DNA of 64,000 nt from Neobacillus muris (GTDB lineage Bacteria > Bacillota > Bacilli > Bacillales > Cytobacillaceae). Each line of letters begins with the position of its first letter. Within the stretch, counting starts at the first letter, position 1. The notes below the pieces were generated by a model that had not been told where the DNA came from, made no database searches, and was given only the letters and a program-made list of their open reading frames with translations. A program made the translations under genes and the position numbers. Below are positions 16,891 to 25,461 of this stretch, piece after piece. Location: NCBI RefSeq assembly GCF_943193175.1, contig NZ_CALPDF010000013.1, positions 1 to 64,000 on the forward strand. Reading direction: 5' to 3'.

Positions 16891-18756
16891 ATGGGCAATC
16901 CAGGTGAATTTCAGATGAGAGAAAGGCTGGCAAGAACCCTAATGTGGCTGACTACCTTTATTGGTGCTTGGCTTTTCCTTCAATTCGGCATCTTGCAGCT
17001 AACCGATCAGGCAGAGCCGGAGATTTTGGCCCTATTAGTGATGATGCTGATGGTGGTGGAGCTGTTTCCCCTGCCAATTTGGAGGGGAAGTGTAACGGTT
17101 TCTTTCCCGATTGTTTATGTCATTTATACGGTTGGCGGGCTGCCCTTTACGCTAGCAGCCTTTGGAACGATTGCCGCAGCCGTGAATCTCCTCCAAAGGC
17201 GGCCGCTTCGGATTGCCCTATTTCATCCGGCTTTATTAATCATTAGTTTTCTTTGTGGTTATTGGATAACGGATGCGCTGTTCCCTTTGCTGCCGTATGG
17301 GGGAGTCTCAACAGTGGCAAGGGGCATGGAGCATTTTAGCCTTTTCATGCTTCCGTTTTATATGATGAATAATTTCATCATCGCGCTTTTGCAGGTGATC
17401 CAGCCGCAATCTTACGGCTTTCAGGCTTGGAAGCGGAAGCTGGTCCAAGAAATCAATAGTTTTCTCATTTCTTTCAGCTATTTAGTGCTGTTTGTTGTCG
17501 TTAGAATCGAGAACCGAGGAGTCATTGATGCATTCTCTTACTTTTTCTTTTTCTCGCCGCTGGTATGCTTTGCTTTGCTCAGCTCTATTATTGCTAATTT
17601 AAAAAAAGAAAAGGCAAAGCTCAAGGCGCTTTTCAGTATTTCGTCCGAGTTGAATAAGAAGATTGCTTTTTCGGATTGGTTAACTTTTTTAAAAGAGAAC
17701 CTTCAGAAATTTATTGATGCAGAAGCTTGGATTTTATGGAAACGGGACAAGGAAGGCTGGAGGCTGTGCTTTGCTTCAGGGCTCGACAATCAGAAAATAG
17801 ACTTAGTGGACAGGCTTCCGGAAGGCTTGGACAATATGAGAATGTTAACAGTTTACCATGATACGGCCAAAGCCTCCGGACCGGCTGGAGAGTGTTTCAA
17901 AAAAGAGGTTCGTTCCTTGTTGTATGCCCCCTTAATCATTGAAAAGGAATTGGTAGGAATGTTTGTTTTTGGGCGCAGAAGGACAAAAAGCTTTAGGGAG
18001 GAAGATATGCAGGCTGCCGCTACACTGGCCAATCAGCTGGCTGTCCTGATCAAAACCAAGTGGCTGTTTGATGAGCAGAAAAAGCGGTTAATTTTGGAGG
18101 AAAGAAACCGGATTGCCCGGGATATCCATGATGGGGTGGCACAATCGCTGGCTGGTGCGATCATGAACCTGGAAACCGCCCAGCGCAAGTTCAACAAGCT
18201 GCCTGGCGATTCGTTCCGATTAATTCAGGAAAGCACGGAAAAATTGCGGAGGAGTCTTAAAGAGGTCCGCGAATCGATCTACGCTCTTCGTCCCTATCCG
18301 ACAGAACGGGTGGGTCTCAAAACAGCCATTTTATCCAAAATCAAAACCGTGCAGCAGGAAACGGGTTTACAATTCAGTCTGGAGACGAGGGGGCTGGAGT
18401 TCCAGTTAAGTCCGATGGTGGAAAAAATTTTGTTTGATATCTCCCGGGAAAGTGTCCAAAATGCCATAAAGCACGCCCAATGCACGAGAATTGAGATTCT
18501 TCTAAGCTACCAAAAGGAAAATGTTTTATTAAAGATCAAGGATAATGGCAAAGGGTTTTCGCTGTTTCAAGCCATGGTCAAGGCACGAAAAGACCCGCAT
18601 TTTGGAATATTGCATATGAATGAAGCGGCAGAAAAAATTCATGCATCCTTGCAAATCGACAGCAAGCCAGGGGCCGGGACGGAAATTACGTTGACGGTGC
18701 CAAGAATGGGAATTGAAGGTAGGGATAAACTTGATCAATCTTATGTTAGTCGATGA
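16891..18756 (+). CDS. sensor histidine kinase, membrane-bound, HisKA_3 type
   Basis: This 621-residue kinase has an N-terminal membrane region of about six to seven helices (15-240) and a GAF-like domain (about 250-390). The dimerisation domain carries the phosphoacceptor His413 in ERNRIARDIHDGVAQ, followed by a HATPase domain with N-box ESVQNAIKHA and G-box DNGKGF. This is the NarL-partner (DegS/LiaS/NreB-like) class. The signal is unknown. The ATG at 16891 is close to AGGGGA; an ATG at 16915 behind AGGTG is an alternative start. It overlaps the response regulator gene and is certainly co-transcribed with it. Confidence 0.9.
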   Translation: MGNPGEFQMRERLARTLMWLTTFIGAWLFLQFGILQLTDQAEPEILALLVMMLMVVELFPLPIWRGSVTVSFPIVYVIYTVGGLPFTLAAFGTIAAAVNLLQRRPLRIALFHPALLIISFLCGYWITDALFPLLPYGGVSTVARGMEHFSLFMLPFYMMNNFIIALLQVIQPQSYGFQAWKRKLVQEINSFLISFSYLVLFVVVRIENRGVIDAFSYFFFFSPLVCFALLSSIIANLKKEKAKLKALFSISSELNKKIAFSDWLTFLKENLQKFIDAEAWILWKRDKEGWRLCFASGLDNQKIDLVDRLPEGLDNMRMLTVYHDTAKASGPAGECFKKEVRSLLYAPLIIEKELVGMFVFGRRRTKSFREEDMQAAATLANQLAVLIKTKWLFDEQKKRLILEERNRIARDIHDGVAQSLAGAIMNLETAQRKFNKLPGDSFRLIQESTEKLRRSLKEVRESIYALRPYPTERVGLKTAILSKIKTVQQETGLQFSLETRGLEFQLSPMVEKILFDISRESVQNAIKHAQCTRIEILLSYQKENVLLKIKDNGKGFSLFQAMVKARKDPHFGILHMNEAAEKIHASLQIDSKPGAGTEITLTVPRMGIEGRDKLDQSYVSR

Positions 18757-19393
18757 CCATGCCGTTCTAAGGGATGGGCTAAAAAATATTATTGAAATGG
18801 AAACTGATATCCAGGTCGTGTCAGAAGCGGTGAATGGAGACGATGCGATTGCCAAAGTAAAAGAGTCCCAGCCGGATGTGATTCTGATGGATATCAATAT
18901 TCCTGAAAAGAACGGGATTGAAGCGACGAGAGTCATCAAAAAGCTGTTCCCGGAGATTAAGGTTTTAATGCTAACGATGTATGATCATGACGAATATTTT
19001 ATGTCCGCCATCCGGGAAGGGGCAGATGGCTATCTGCTGAAGGATGCTCCTTCGCAGAATGTCATTGATGCGATTCGCGGGGTGTCCAATGGGCAGTCTG
19101 TGATTCATCCGGCGATGACTAAAAAGTTTTTAGGCTTTTGCCGGCCGAAGGAGGCGGAACCGGAGCTGGAGCCGGCTGAGGGACGGCTGGAATTCACGCT
19201 GACGGATCGGGAGAAGGAGGTCTTGTTATGCTTGGTGAGAGGGATGAATAATAAGGATATCGGGCAAACACTCTTTATCAGCGATAAGACTGTAAAAATC
19301 CATGTCAGCAATATTTTTAAAAAGCTTGGTGTAAAAAGCCGTTCCCAAGTCGTTATTTATGCGGTGCAGCACCAGCTAGTACCATTTACATAG
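18731..19393 (+). CDS. response regulator, NarL/LuxR family
   Basis: This 220-residue regulator has a receiver domain (DD at the N-terminus, phosphoacceptor Asp in ILMDINIPEKNG, conserved Lys in LLKDA). The C-terminal LuxR-type helix-turn-helix reads LTDREKEVLLCLVRGMNNKDIG. The start is probably TTG 18731 behind GAAGGTAGGG, overlapping the kinase gene by 26 bp. It should be phosphorylated by the upstream kinase. Its targets are unknown; the divergent radical SAM gene is a possible one only by proximity. Confidence 0.92.
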   Translation: MINLMLVDDHAVLRDGLKNIIEMETDIQVVSEAVNGDDAIAKVKESQPDVILMDINIPEKNGIEATRVIKKLFPEIKVLMLTMYDHDEYFMSAIREGADGYLLKDAPSQNVIDAIRGVSNGQSVIHPAMTKKFLGFCRPKEAEPELEPAEGRLEFTLTDREKEVLLCLVRGMNNKDIGQTLFISDKTVKIHVSNIFKKLGVKSRSQVVIYAVQHQLVPFT

Positions 19394-19467
19394 GATTTAA
19401 GGATATAACTTTAGTTAATGGGTAATAGTACCAGTTATACATCTTTTGTTAAATCGTATAGTGGTGT

Positions 19468-19506
19468 TGGAGGGGGTTCACTTTAAACGTGATCCTCTTT
19501 TTTGAT
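19468..19506 (+). terminator. terminator of the two-component operon
   Basis: An imperfect hairpin (GGAGGGGGTTCAC with GTGATCCTC, loop TTTAAAC) is followed by six T. Confidence 0.7.
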
Positions 19507-19518
19507 TACTGGGCTTAA

Positions 19519-19636
19519 GTGCCGGTAAACGACTGGAAATGGTTGATAAGTGGAGGAGAAACGCCGGTAAAGTGTGAAAAAGTGCCGATAAAATAGTGAA
19601 CTTTGCCGGTAAACGAGTCAAAAGCGCCGGTACCCG
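19519..19636. repeat. 21-bp-step array, core GCCGGTAAA (array 3)
   Basis: Cores at 19521, 19542 (degenerate, GTTGATAAG), 19563, 19584 (GCCGATAAA), 19605 and 19626 keep an exact 21-bp step. Filler sequence between them is unrelated. This core is not seen in any other array in the window. Confidence 0.85.
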
Positions 19637-19740
19637 CTAGAAACACCTTCAGACTTTACAAAATCCCCCAGCACACCACTAGAGCATGGGCCAAACCGGC
19701 TGTTATAATAGGTATAATTTTTAATAAAGGGATGATACAC

Positions 19741-20217
19741 ATGGCTCTATCAAAAACAAATGCAATGCGGATCCTCGATTCACACAAAATCAGCTACGAA
19801 ATGCTTACATATGAGAACAAAGACGGCAAAATTGACGGGGTCTCGGTGGCAGAGAAAATCGGCCGGGATCCAAAGGAAGTCTATAAAACACTTGTCACTC
19901 AAGGCGCGAGCAAAAACCTATATGTGTTTGTCCTACCAGTTGCAACAGAGCTGGATTTAAAAAAAGCAGCAAAGGCGGCCGGCGAGAAGAACGTGGAAAT
20001 GATTCCAGTAAAGGATATCCAAAAATGGACAGGCTATATCCGCGGCGGCTGCTCCCCCATCGGCATGAAAAAGCAATATAAAACCTTTATTGATGAAACC
20101 TGCCGCCAAATCGATACGATTATCGTCAGCGCCGGAAAAATCGGTGTGCAAATGGTACTGGCACCCGATGAGCTTCAAGAAGTCACCAATGCTGAAATAT
20201 CTGACATCATCAAATAG
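19741..20217 (+). CDS. ybaK: Cys-tRNA(Pro)/Cys-tRNA(Cys) deacylase YbaK
   Basis: This 158-residue YbaK/ProX-fold editing protein hydrolyses mischarged Cys-tRNA(Pro). Family features are the early Lys/Glu segment, KTLVTQG, and the GGCSPIGMKK motif (about 101-110), which carries the conserved Cys/Ser-Pro loop and basic residue of the pocket. ATG 19741 is preceded by AAAGGGATG. It is monocistronic. Confidence 0.88.
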   Translation: MALSKTNAMRILDSHKISYEMLTYENKDGKIDGVSVAEKIGRDPKEVYKTLVTQGASKNLYVFVLPVATELDLKKAAKAAGEKNVEMIPVKDIQKWTGYIRGGCSPIGMKKQYKTFIDETCRQIDTIIVSAGKIGVQMVLAPDELQEVTNAEISDIIK

Positions 20218-20355
20218 CCGATATGGAAGAAAAGCTGCCATAGGCATTCACCTATAACCCCACCTTGGCATAGGCTATGGTGTGAAGATCATGCTGCATC
20301 ATCTGATCAAAAAGCCAGATTGCAGTGGATTCGTGGAAAAAGGGAGAGTTGATGA

Positions 20356-21456
20356 ATGGCAGGGAAAATAAAGCATTATTTCGCAGGGGGCAACACAGCC
20401 AGAGGGTTTTATAATCTGTATGATTCCAATCTCCAGGGACTGGACCGGCTGTTTATTTTAAAAGGCGGTCCGGGAACCGGGAAATCATCTTTGATGAAAA
20501 AAATCGGCAGCGAGTGGGTCGAGAAAGGCTTTGATATTGAGTTCCTTCATTGCTCTTCAGATAACGATTCGATTGATGGCGTGCTGATTCCCGCAGTAAA
20601 AGTGGGAATTGTGGACGGTACTGCCCCTCATGTCATCGAACCGAAGGCGCCCGGAGCAGTAGAAGAATACATCAACCTGGGTGAAGCATGGGATGCCAAG
20701 GTTCTTAGCTCCCATAAGAAAACCATCCAGAAGCTGACCAAGCAAATCAGTGAATCATTCCAAAAGGCGTATGACACGTTTAAGGAAGCGCTGGACATTC
20801 ACGATGATTGGGAGAAAATCTACATCAACAGTATGGATTTCCAAAAAGCTGACCAATTGACGAAAAAACTGGCAGACGTGTTTTTTGGAAAAATGAAATT
20901 AAACAAACAGGCCGATGTCCGCCACCGCTTCCTTGGAGCGGCGACCCCGAAAGGTGCGGTCGACTTTGTCCCGAATCTGACGGAAGACATACAAAAACGG
21001 TACTTTATCAAAGGGCGCCCTGGTTCCGGGAAATCCACGATGCTGAAGAAGCTGGCCCAGGTAGCAGAGGAGCGAGGGGTCGATACAGAGGTCTATCATT
21101 GTGGCTTTGACCCGCACAGCCTAGATATGCTGATTTTCAGAGAACTAGGAATTGCCATTTTTGACAGCACGGCACCACATGAATATTTCCCAAGCCGCGA
21201 TGGCGACGAAATCATAGATATGTATGAACTGCTCATTGAGCCGGGCACAGATGAACTATTTGCCGAAACCATCAGCAAAATATCCGCAAATTATAAAAAC
21301 AAAATGGCCCAAGCCACCAGTCACTTGGCCCGCGCCAAACAACTTCACGACGAACTCGAAGAAATCTACATCACGGCAATGGACTTCTCAAAAGTAGAAA
21401 ACATCCAACAGAAAATCGCAGAAGAAATCAACCAAATGGCAGGCGTAAGTGCCTAA
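20356..21456 (+). CDS. duplicated P-loop ATPase (PRK06851-like)
   Basis: This 366-residue protein has two tandem halves, each with its own P-loop: GGPGTGKSS (about 37-45) and GRPGSGKST (about 221-229). Each P-loop is followed by a matching segment: FLHCSSDNDSIDGV in the first half and VYHCGFDPHSLDML in the second, then IFDSTAPH or IVDGTAPH. Each half ends in a helical region with (Y)I(N/T)(S/A)MDF. The gene therefore arose by internal duplication. It resembles a Bacillales/Clostridia ATPase family of unknown role. ATG 20356 lies behind AAAGGGAGAG. No partner gene is apparent. Confidence 0.8.
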   Translation: MAGKIKHYFAGGNTARGFYNLYDSNLQGLDRLFILKGGPGTGKSSLMKKIGSEWVEKGFDIEFLHCSSDNDSIDGVLIPAVKVGIVDGTAPHVIEPKAPGAVEEYINLGEAWDAKVLSSHKKTIQKLTKQISESFQKAYDTFKEALDIHDDWEKIYINSMDFQKADQLTKKLADVFFGKMKLNKQADVRHRFLGAATPKGAVDFVPNLTEDIQKRYFIKGRPGSGKSTMLKKLAQVAEERGVDTEVYHCGFDPHSLDMLIFRELGIAIFDSTAPHEYFPSRDGDEIIDMYELLIEPGTDELFAETISKISANYKNKMAQATSHLARAKQLHDELEEIYITAMDFSKVENIQQKIAEEINQMAGVSA

Positions 21457-21461
21457 AAGCA

Positions 21462-21520
21462 GTGGGGACAGTCCCCCGCCGCTTTAAAACGTTACTGTGC
21501 CGGGGGACAGTCCCCGGCAC
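21462..21520. repeat. REP-like double palindrome, copy 1
   Basis: Two copies of GGGGACAGTCCCC, extended on the right by GTGCCGG...CCGGCAC, flank a core containing CGTTAC. The element begins six bases after the stop of the P-loop ATPase gene and ends at the stop codon of the convergent SASP gene. It could act as a shared terminator. Confidence 0.85.
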
Positions 21521-21523
21521 GTT

Positions 21524-21676
21524 TTAATGTGGGTTGGTTTTGCTTTGCTGGCTTTTGTTGCGTTTGTTGCCTTTGCTGTTGTCGCCGCTGGTGAATTCGG
21601 TGGCGAATTCAGCTTCGGCATGTCCGGCTTTTGGCGAGTTTTGGTTCATGCTGCTTTTATTAAATTTTTTTGTCAT
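21524..21676 (-). CDS. sspE: gamma-type small acid-soluble spore protein
   Basis: This 50-residue, highly polar protein is rich in Asn, Lys, Ser and Gln. It contains EFATEFTS (residues 23-30), the segment typical of gamma-type SASPs where the germination protease cuts (TEFAS in SspE). ATG 21676 has AAAGGGG seven bases upstream. A sigma-G-like promoter lies at 21707-21735. It is shorter than B. subtilis SspE and carries one TEF unit rather than two or three. In the spore core it would serve as an amino acid reserve released at germination. The stop codon touches REP copy 1. The protein family call is firmer than the symbol. Confidence 0.8.
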   Translation of the reverse strand: MTKKFNKSSMNQNSPKAGHAEAEFATEFTSGDNSKGNKRNKSQQSKTNPH

Positions 21677-21706
21677 GATGCTGCCCCTTTCGTTTGGATT
21701 CATAGA

Positions 21707-21735
21707 TAGTTTGGCAACGGCTGTCGGGTTTATTC
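21707..21735 (-). promoter_or_regulatory. sigma-G-type promoter of the gamma-SASP gene
   Basis: On the minus strand, -35 GAATA (21735-21731) and -10 CAAACTA (21713-21707) have a 17-bp spacer. The pattern is one mismatch from the forespore sigma-G form CATNNTA. The start codon is 31 bp downstream. Confidence 0.6.
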
Positions 21736-21830
21736 ATAGGGACAGTTGTAACGATGAAAAAGTTGGAAAATTAATGGAATTCCAGATAAACTAAAACATA
21801 GGAACCGAAACGATGAAAGGAAGGACCAAT

Positions 21831-22505
21831 GTGCCGGCCATAACCGACCTTCTCAGACGATTATTTGAAGAAAACCGCGATCCTGTCAATTCGGAGCCGA
21901 TGGCAAACTATATGAAAAACCATTTCCCCTTTCTAGGAATCAAGAAACCATTACGGTCCCAGCTCGAAAAGCAATTTTTTCAGGAAACAGGAATCCTTAA
22001 ACAGCCGTTTAGCCCGGAGTTGGTTAGGGAGCTTTGGGACAAGCCGGAACGGGAGTACCAATACACCGCCTTGGTCTACCTGGAAAAAATGATGAACCAG
22101 CTGGAAAAATCTGATTTGCCGTTTATGCAACAGCTCATTACCGCGAAATCTTGGTGGGACACGGTGGACGCTATTGCTCCTAAACCGGCCGGGACGATTG
22201 CGAAAAAGGCGCCAGAAGTGATTCCTGAAACGATAGACCGGTGGTCGGTGCATGAGAATTTATGGCTGCGCCGGGCCGCGATTCTTTTTCAATTAAAATA
22301 TAAGCAGAACACCAATGAACAGGTCCTATATCGATACATCGAGCAGAATGCGGCATCCAAGGAGTTTTTTATCCAAAAGGCCATTGGCTGGGCGTTGAGG
22401 GAATATTCGAAAACCAATCCCGATTCAGTCCAGCGATTTATCGAAAGTGCCGCGCTCGCGCCTCTCAGCGTGCGGGAAGGAAGCAAGTATCTAAACAAGC
22501 GATAA
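21831..22505 (+). CDS. DNA alkylation repair protein (AlkD-like HEAT repeats)
   Basis: This protein of about 224 residues is of the DNA alkylation repair family, an all-helical HEAT-like fold that removes bulky or cationic alkylated bases. Conserved elements include the tract SWWDTVDAIAPK (Trp and the catalytic Asp of AlkD) and the motif ENLWLRRAAILFQL. The GTG at 21831 has AAAGGAAGG six bases upstream and is preferred. The ATG at 21813 would add six residues with a weaker site. It lies apart from other genes. Confidence 0.85.
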   Translation: MPAITDLLRRLFEENRDPVNSEPMANYMKNHFPFLGIKKPLRSQLEKQFFQETGILKQPFSPELVRELWDKPEREYQYTALVYLEKMMNQLEKSDLPFMQQLITAKSWWDTVDAIAPKPAGTIAKKAPEVIPETIDRWSVHENLWLRRAAILFQLKYKQNTNEQVLYRYIEQNAASKEFFIQKAIGWALREYSKTNPDSVQRFIESAALAPLSVREGSKYLNKR

Positions 22506-22553
22506 TGGGAGTTTCATGATAGAATGGCAAAAAAGGCAGAGGGGTGTGGCAGC

Positions 22554-23408
22554 ATGATTAAATGTATTGCAACAGATATGGACGGAACATTATTGAATAC
22601 CATGCAAAAAATCACGGAGGAAAACCGGCAGGCCATTTTACAGGCGCAGTCGCAAGGGATTGAGGTTGTGGTGGCGACAGGCAGGTCTTATCAAGAGGCT
22701 ATGTTTGTCTTACATGAAGCCGGTTTAACGACTCCGGTGATTTGTGTAAACGGAGCAGAAGTCCGTTCACATACAGGTGAGGTCATTTCTGCGATCCCGA
22801 TCCCAAGGGAGTTAGTGAGAGAGGCCGCCAAACGGCTGAACGAACACGATGTATATTTTGAAGTTTACACCGATAAAGGCGCTTTTACGGTCGATGGCGG
22901 CCGGGCTGTATCCGTTCTTGTGGATATTGTCTTAAGTGTCAATCCGGATGTGAACCGTGAAGAAGTGGCATATGCTGCCGGAGCAAGGCTGCGGGATGGG
23001 CTGATCCATCCAATCGATGACTACGAGACTATTTTTTCGGATGAAACCTATCGGATCTATAAACTGCTTGCTTTCTCTTTTGAATTGGACAAGCTGGAGG
23101 CTGCGGGCAAGTCGCTATTCGGTTTCGAGGGGTTAACCGTGACGAAATCAGGCAATGAAAATATTGAAATCATGGCGAGGGATGCCCAAAAGGGGATCGC
23201 CCTTGAGGCATTTGTCCGTTCACAAGGGATATCCCTATCCGACACGATGGCAATTGGCGATAATTTTAATGACGTTTCGATGCTGGAGAGGGCTGGCATT
23301 TCGGTGGCGATGGGAAATGCCAGTGACGCAATTAAATCCATGTGTGATCGGGTAACGGACACCAATGAACATAGCGGAGTGGCTAAAGCGATTATGCAAG
23401 TATTATAG
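22554..23408 (+). CDS. Cof-type HAD-superfamily phosphatase
   Basis: This 284-residue haloacid dehalogenase-like hydrolase has motif I DMDGTLLN (8-15), motif II near VVATGRS, and motif IV GDNFNDVSML with the C-terminal GNASDAIK. The large C2-type cap marks the Cof/YkrA-like group, which dephosphorylates sugar phosphates, FMN or pyridoxal phosphate. The substrate here is unknown. ATG 22554 follows GAGGGGTG. The next gene starts 14 bp after the stop and may share its transcript. Confidence 0.9.
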   Translation: MIKCIATDMDGTLLNTMQKITEENRQAILQAQSQGIEVVVATGRSYQEAMFVLHEAGLTTPVICVNGAEVRSHTGEVISAIPIPRELVREAAKRLNEHDVYFEVYTDKGAFTVDGGRAVSVLVDIVLSVNPDVNREEVAYAAGARLRDGLIHPIDDYETIFSDETYRIYKLLAFSFELDKLEAAGKSLFGFEGLTVTKSGNENIEIMARDAQKGIALEAFVRSQGISLSDTMAIGDNFNDVSMLERAGISVAMGNASDAIKSMCDRVTDTNEHSGVAKAIMQVL

Positions 23409-23422
23409 GAGGGAAGGGATTT

Positions 23423-24493
23423 ATGCACCGGTTCAGTTCTATTTTACTCATGTTCATGCTGCTTTTGTCTGGCTGTTCTTTTTTTGAAAAAAATCAAGAA
23501 GACCAGGGGGATGAAGCAATTGTTCTTCAGCCTGATGTGGAGGTTGTCGCAGAACGCTTATCTGTGCCATGGTCGATTAATAAGAGGAATGGAACGTTTT
23601 ACATCAGTGAACGGACAGGAAGCATTGTGAAGCTTGAAGATGGGAAAATGGAACGCCAGCCGGTACACCTGGAACATAAGCTTGCTCAGGCAGCGGAAGC
23701 CGGATTATTAGGGTTCGTATTGGACCCGGATTTTGCTGAAAATCAGAAGGCTTATGCTTACTATACCTACGCCGGCGAGGATGGCGGGCAATTTAACCGG
23801 GTTGTGGCGTTATCTGCGAATGGTGCCGGCTGGTCGGAGAATCAGGTCTTGCTTGATAAAATTCCGAGTGCCGCCTATCATCATGGAGGCAGGATTGAAC
23901 TTGGGCCTGATGGAAAGCTTTATATCACATCAGGTGACGGGACCCATCCAGAGACCGCCCAGGATGTGAATTCGTTAAACGGAAAAATTTTGCGAATGAA
24001 TGTGGATGGCACGATTCCGGACGATAATCCGTTTCCTGACTCCTATGTTTACAGCTATGGCCATCGCAATCCGCAGGGACTGGCGTGGATGGACGGGGGG
24101 TTATATGCAAGTGAGCATGGCCAATCCGCCCATGATGAAATCAACCAAATCAAACCAGGAGCCAACTATGGGTGGCCGGTGATTCAAGGGAATGAAAAGC
24201 AGGCAGGAATGGAAACGCCTTTGTTTCAATCCAGTGATGAAACTTGGGCCCCATCAGGGATGGAAGCCTATAATGGCAAACTGTATGCAGCGGCATTAAG
24301 AGGAAACGCTATCCGCGAGTATGACGTGAAGAATAACCAAACTAAGGCGGTAATCACAGGTTTTGGCCGAATTCGCGATGTGCTTGTGGATGGCGAGTAT
24401 TTATATTTTGTCAGCAATAATCTGGACGGCCGGGGGACGCCGGATGAGTCGGATGATAAGCTGTATCGGGTGCTGTTGGGCAGTTTGAATTGA
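23423..24493 (+). CDS. PQQ-type sugar dehydrogenase-like lipoprotein (YliI family)
   Basis: This 356-residue lipoprotein has signal peptide and lipobox LLSGC (Cys18), then a six-bladed propeller of the soluble glucose/aldose sugar dehydrogenase type. Hallmarks are HHGGRIELGPDGKLYIT, the central SYGHRNPQGLAW and EHGQSAHDEIN, and PGANYGWP. These residues line the PQQ and substrate site in E. coli YliI. Bacilli generally do not make PQQ, so the cofactor may be scavenged or the activity different. It follows the HAD gene by 14 bp. The C-terminus is followed by repeat array 4. Confidence 0.82.
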   Translation: MHRFSSILLMFMLLLSGCSFFEKNQEDQGDEAIVLQPDVEVVAERLSVPWSINKRNGTFYISERTGSIVKLEDGKMERQPVHLEHKLAQAAEAGLLGFVLDPDFAENQKAYAYYTYAGEDGGQFNRVVALSANGAGWSENQVLLDKIPSAAYHHGGRIELGPDGKLYITSGDGTHPETAQDVNSLNGKILRMNVDGTIPDDNPFPDSYVYSYGHRNPQGLAWMDGGLYASEHGQSAHDEINQIKPGANYGWPVIQGNEKQAGMETPLFQSSDETWAPSGMEAYNGKLYAAALRGNAIREYDVKNNQTKAVITGFGRIRDVLVDGEYLYFVSNNLDGRGTPDESDDKLYRVLLGSLN

Positions 24494-24650
24494 CAGTAGA
24501 GCGGCACCATCTGACAGTTGGAAAAGATTATCCGGCAGTTGAGGGGTTGCAGACGACAGTTGAAGAGCTATTAACGACAGTGGCGGGCACTTGCGGCAGT
24601 AGGCTGTGTTTATCTTACAGTTGAGGAAGCGTAACCGCCAGTAATGCCAC
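24490..24650. repeat. 21-bp-step array, core GACAGTTG (array 4)
   Basis: Eight cores with CAGT at 24494, 24515, 24536, 24557, 24578, 24597, 24618 and 24639 have steps of 21 bp with one of 19 bp. The core is the reverse complement of array 1 (CAACTGTC). The first core overlaps the stop codon of the PQQ-type gene. The array lies between two convergent genes. Confidence 0.88.
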
Positions 24651-24682
24651 CCTGCGTCTTATCCACTCAAGACAATCTAAAA

Positions 24683-24713
24683 AGAAAAGCCCATCCATTT
24701 TGGAGGGCTTTTT
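24683..24713. terminator. bidirectional terminator between convergent genes
   Basis: AAAAGCCC and GGGCTTTTT pair around a CATCCATTTTGGA loop that can itself pair in part. A-rich and T-rich flanks serve both strands. It ends just at the bshB2 stop. Confidence 0.7.
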
Positions 24714-25380
24714 ACCATTTATAAGTCCAGAACCGTTCAAAATTGACCCGCGCTAACACCTGTGGGTCTTGATTCTTTAAACTTTCTTCCATTGTTTGAA
24801 TCATCGCTTCCGTCTGAGAACGGTGCGCCTTAATCGCGGCTAGCTTTTGGCTGGAAACCGCACTGATATCGTTGATGACATCCGCTTCCCCAAGCGCCTC
24901 GACACAGTCATTGGAGAAAGCAACACAATGCAGGGCCGGACGTGCGGCAGGCGGAAGCTTCTCGACGGCCCGGATGACAGCCGCACCGGCTGCATCATGG
25001 TCAGGATGAACCGCATAGCCTGGATAGAAAGTAATAATCAGCGAAGGGTTCACCTCTTCAATAATCTCATAAATCCGATTGGCCAGTTTTTCATCGTCTT
25101 CAAACTCCACTGTTTTATCACGGTAGCCGAGCATGCGAAGATCTTGAATGCCTAACACTCTGGCAGCTTCTTTTAATTCTTCCCTTCTGATGTTCGGCAG
25201 GTTCTCCCGGGTCGTAAAAGGGGGGTTCCCCAAGTTGCGTCCCATTTCACCAAGAGTCAAGCATGCATAGGTAACGGGTGTGCCATTTTTGACATGAGTG
25301 GCTATCGTGCCGGATACCCCGAACGCTTCGTCATCCGGGTGCGGGAACACAACCAAAACATGGCGTTCTTTATTAATCAT
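24712..25380 (-). CDS. bshB2: bacillithiol biosynthesis deacetylase BshB2
   Basis: This 222-residue LmbE/PIG-L type zinc deacetylase removes acetate from N-acetylglucosaminyl-malate (and bacillithiol conjugates) in bacillithiol synthesis. Zinc ligands are visible in PHPDDE (His/Asp, near residue 15) and HPDHD (near 127). ATG 25380 lies eight bases after GGAG; the GTG two codons upstream is too close to it. The YojF gene lies upstream on the same strand 81 bp away, matching the yojG-yojF pair of B. subtilis. Confidence 0.92.
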   Translation of the reverse strand: MINKERHVLVVFPHPDDEAFGVSGTIATHVKNGTPVTYACLTLGEMGRNLGNPPFTTRENLPNIRREELKEAARVLGIQDLRMLGYRDKTVEFEDDEKLANRIYEIIEEVNPSLIITFYPGYAVHPDHDAAGAAVIRAVEKLPPAARPALHCVAFSNDCVEALGEADVINDISAVSSQKLAAIKAHRSQTEAMIQTMEESLKNQDPQVLARVNFERFWTYKW

Positions 25381-25461
25381 CCTCACTGCTCCTTCCAGAA
25401 TAATTCTATTTTAAAAAAATGCCCAGCATCGGCAGCAGCCTGCTCGCCGGCGGACAACATT

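Larger units (their letters stand above)
19394..19740. other. intergenic region with terminator and repeat array
   Basis: This 347-bp gap holds a terminator for the two-component operon, repeat array 3 (19519-19636) and a likely promoter for ybaK. The only promoter-like element is TATAAT at 19713-19718, without a clear -35 box. No further gene is seen. Confidence 0.6.

Noticed and set aside
21497..21794. Two hydrophobic plus-strand ORFs
   Set aside because: They overlap REP copy 1 and are the complement of the gamma-SASP gene; neither has a ribosome site.
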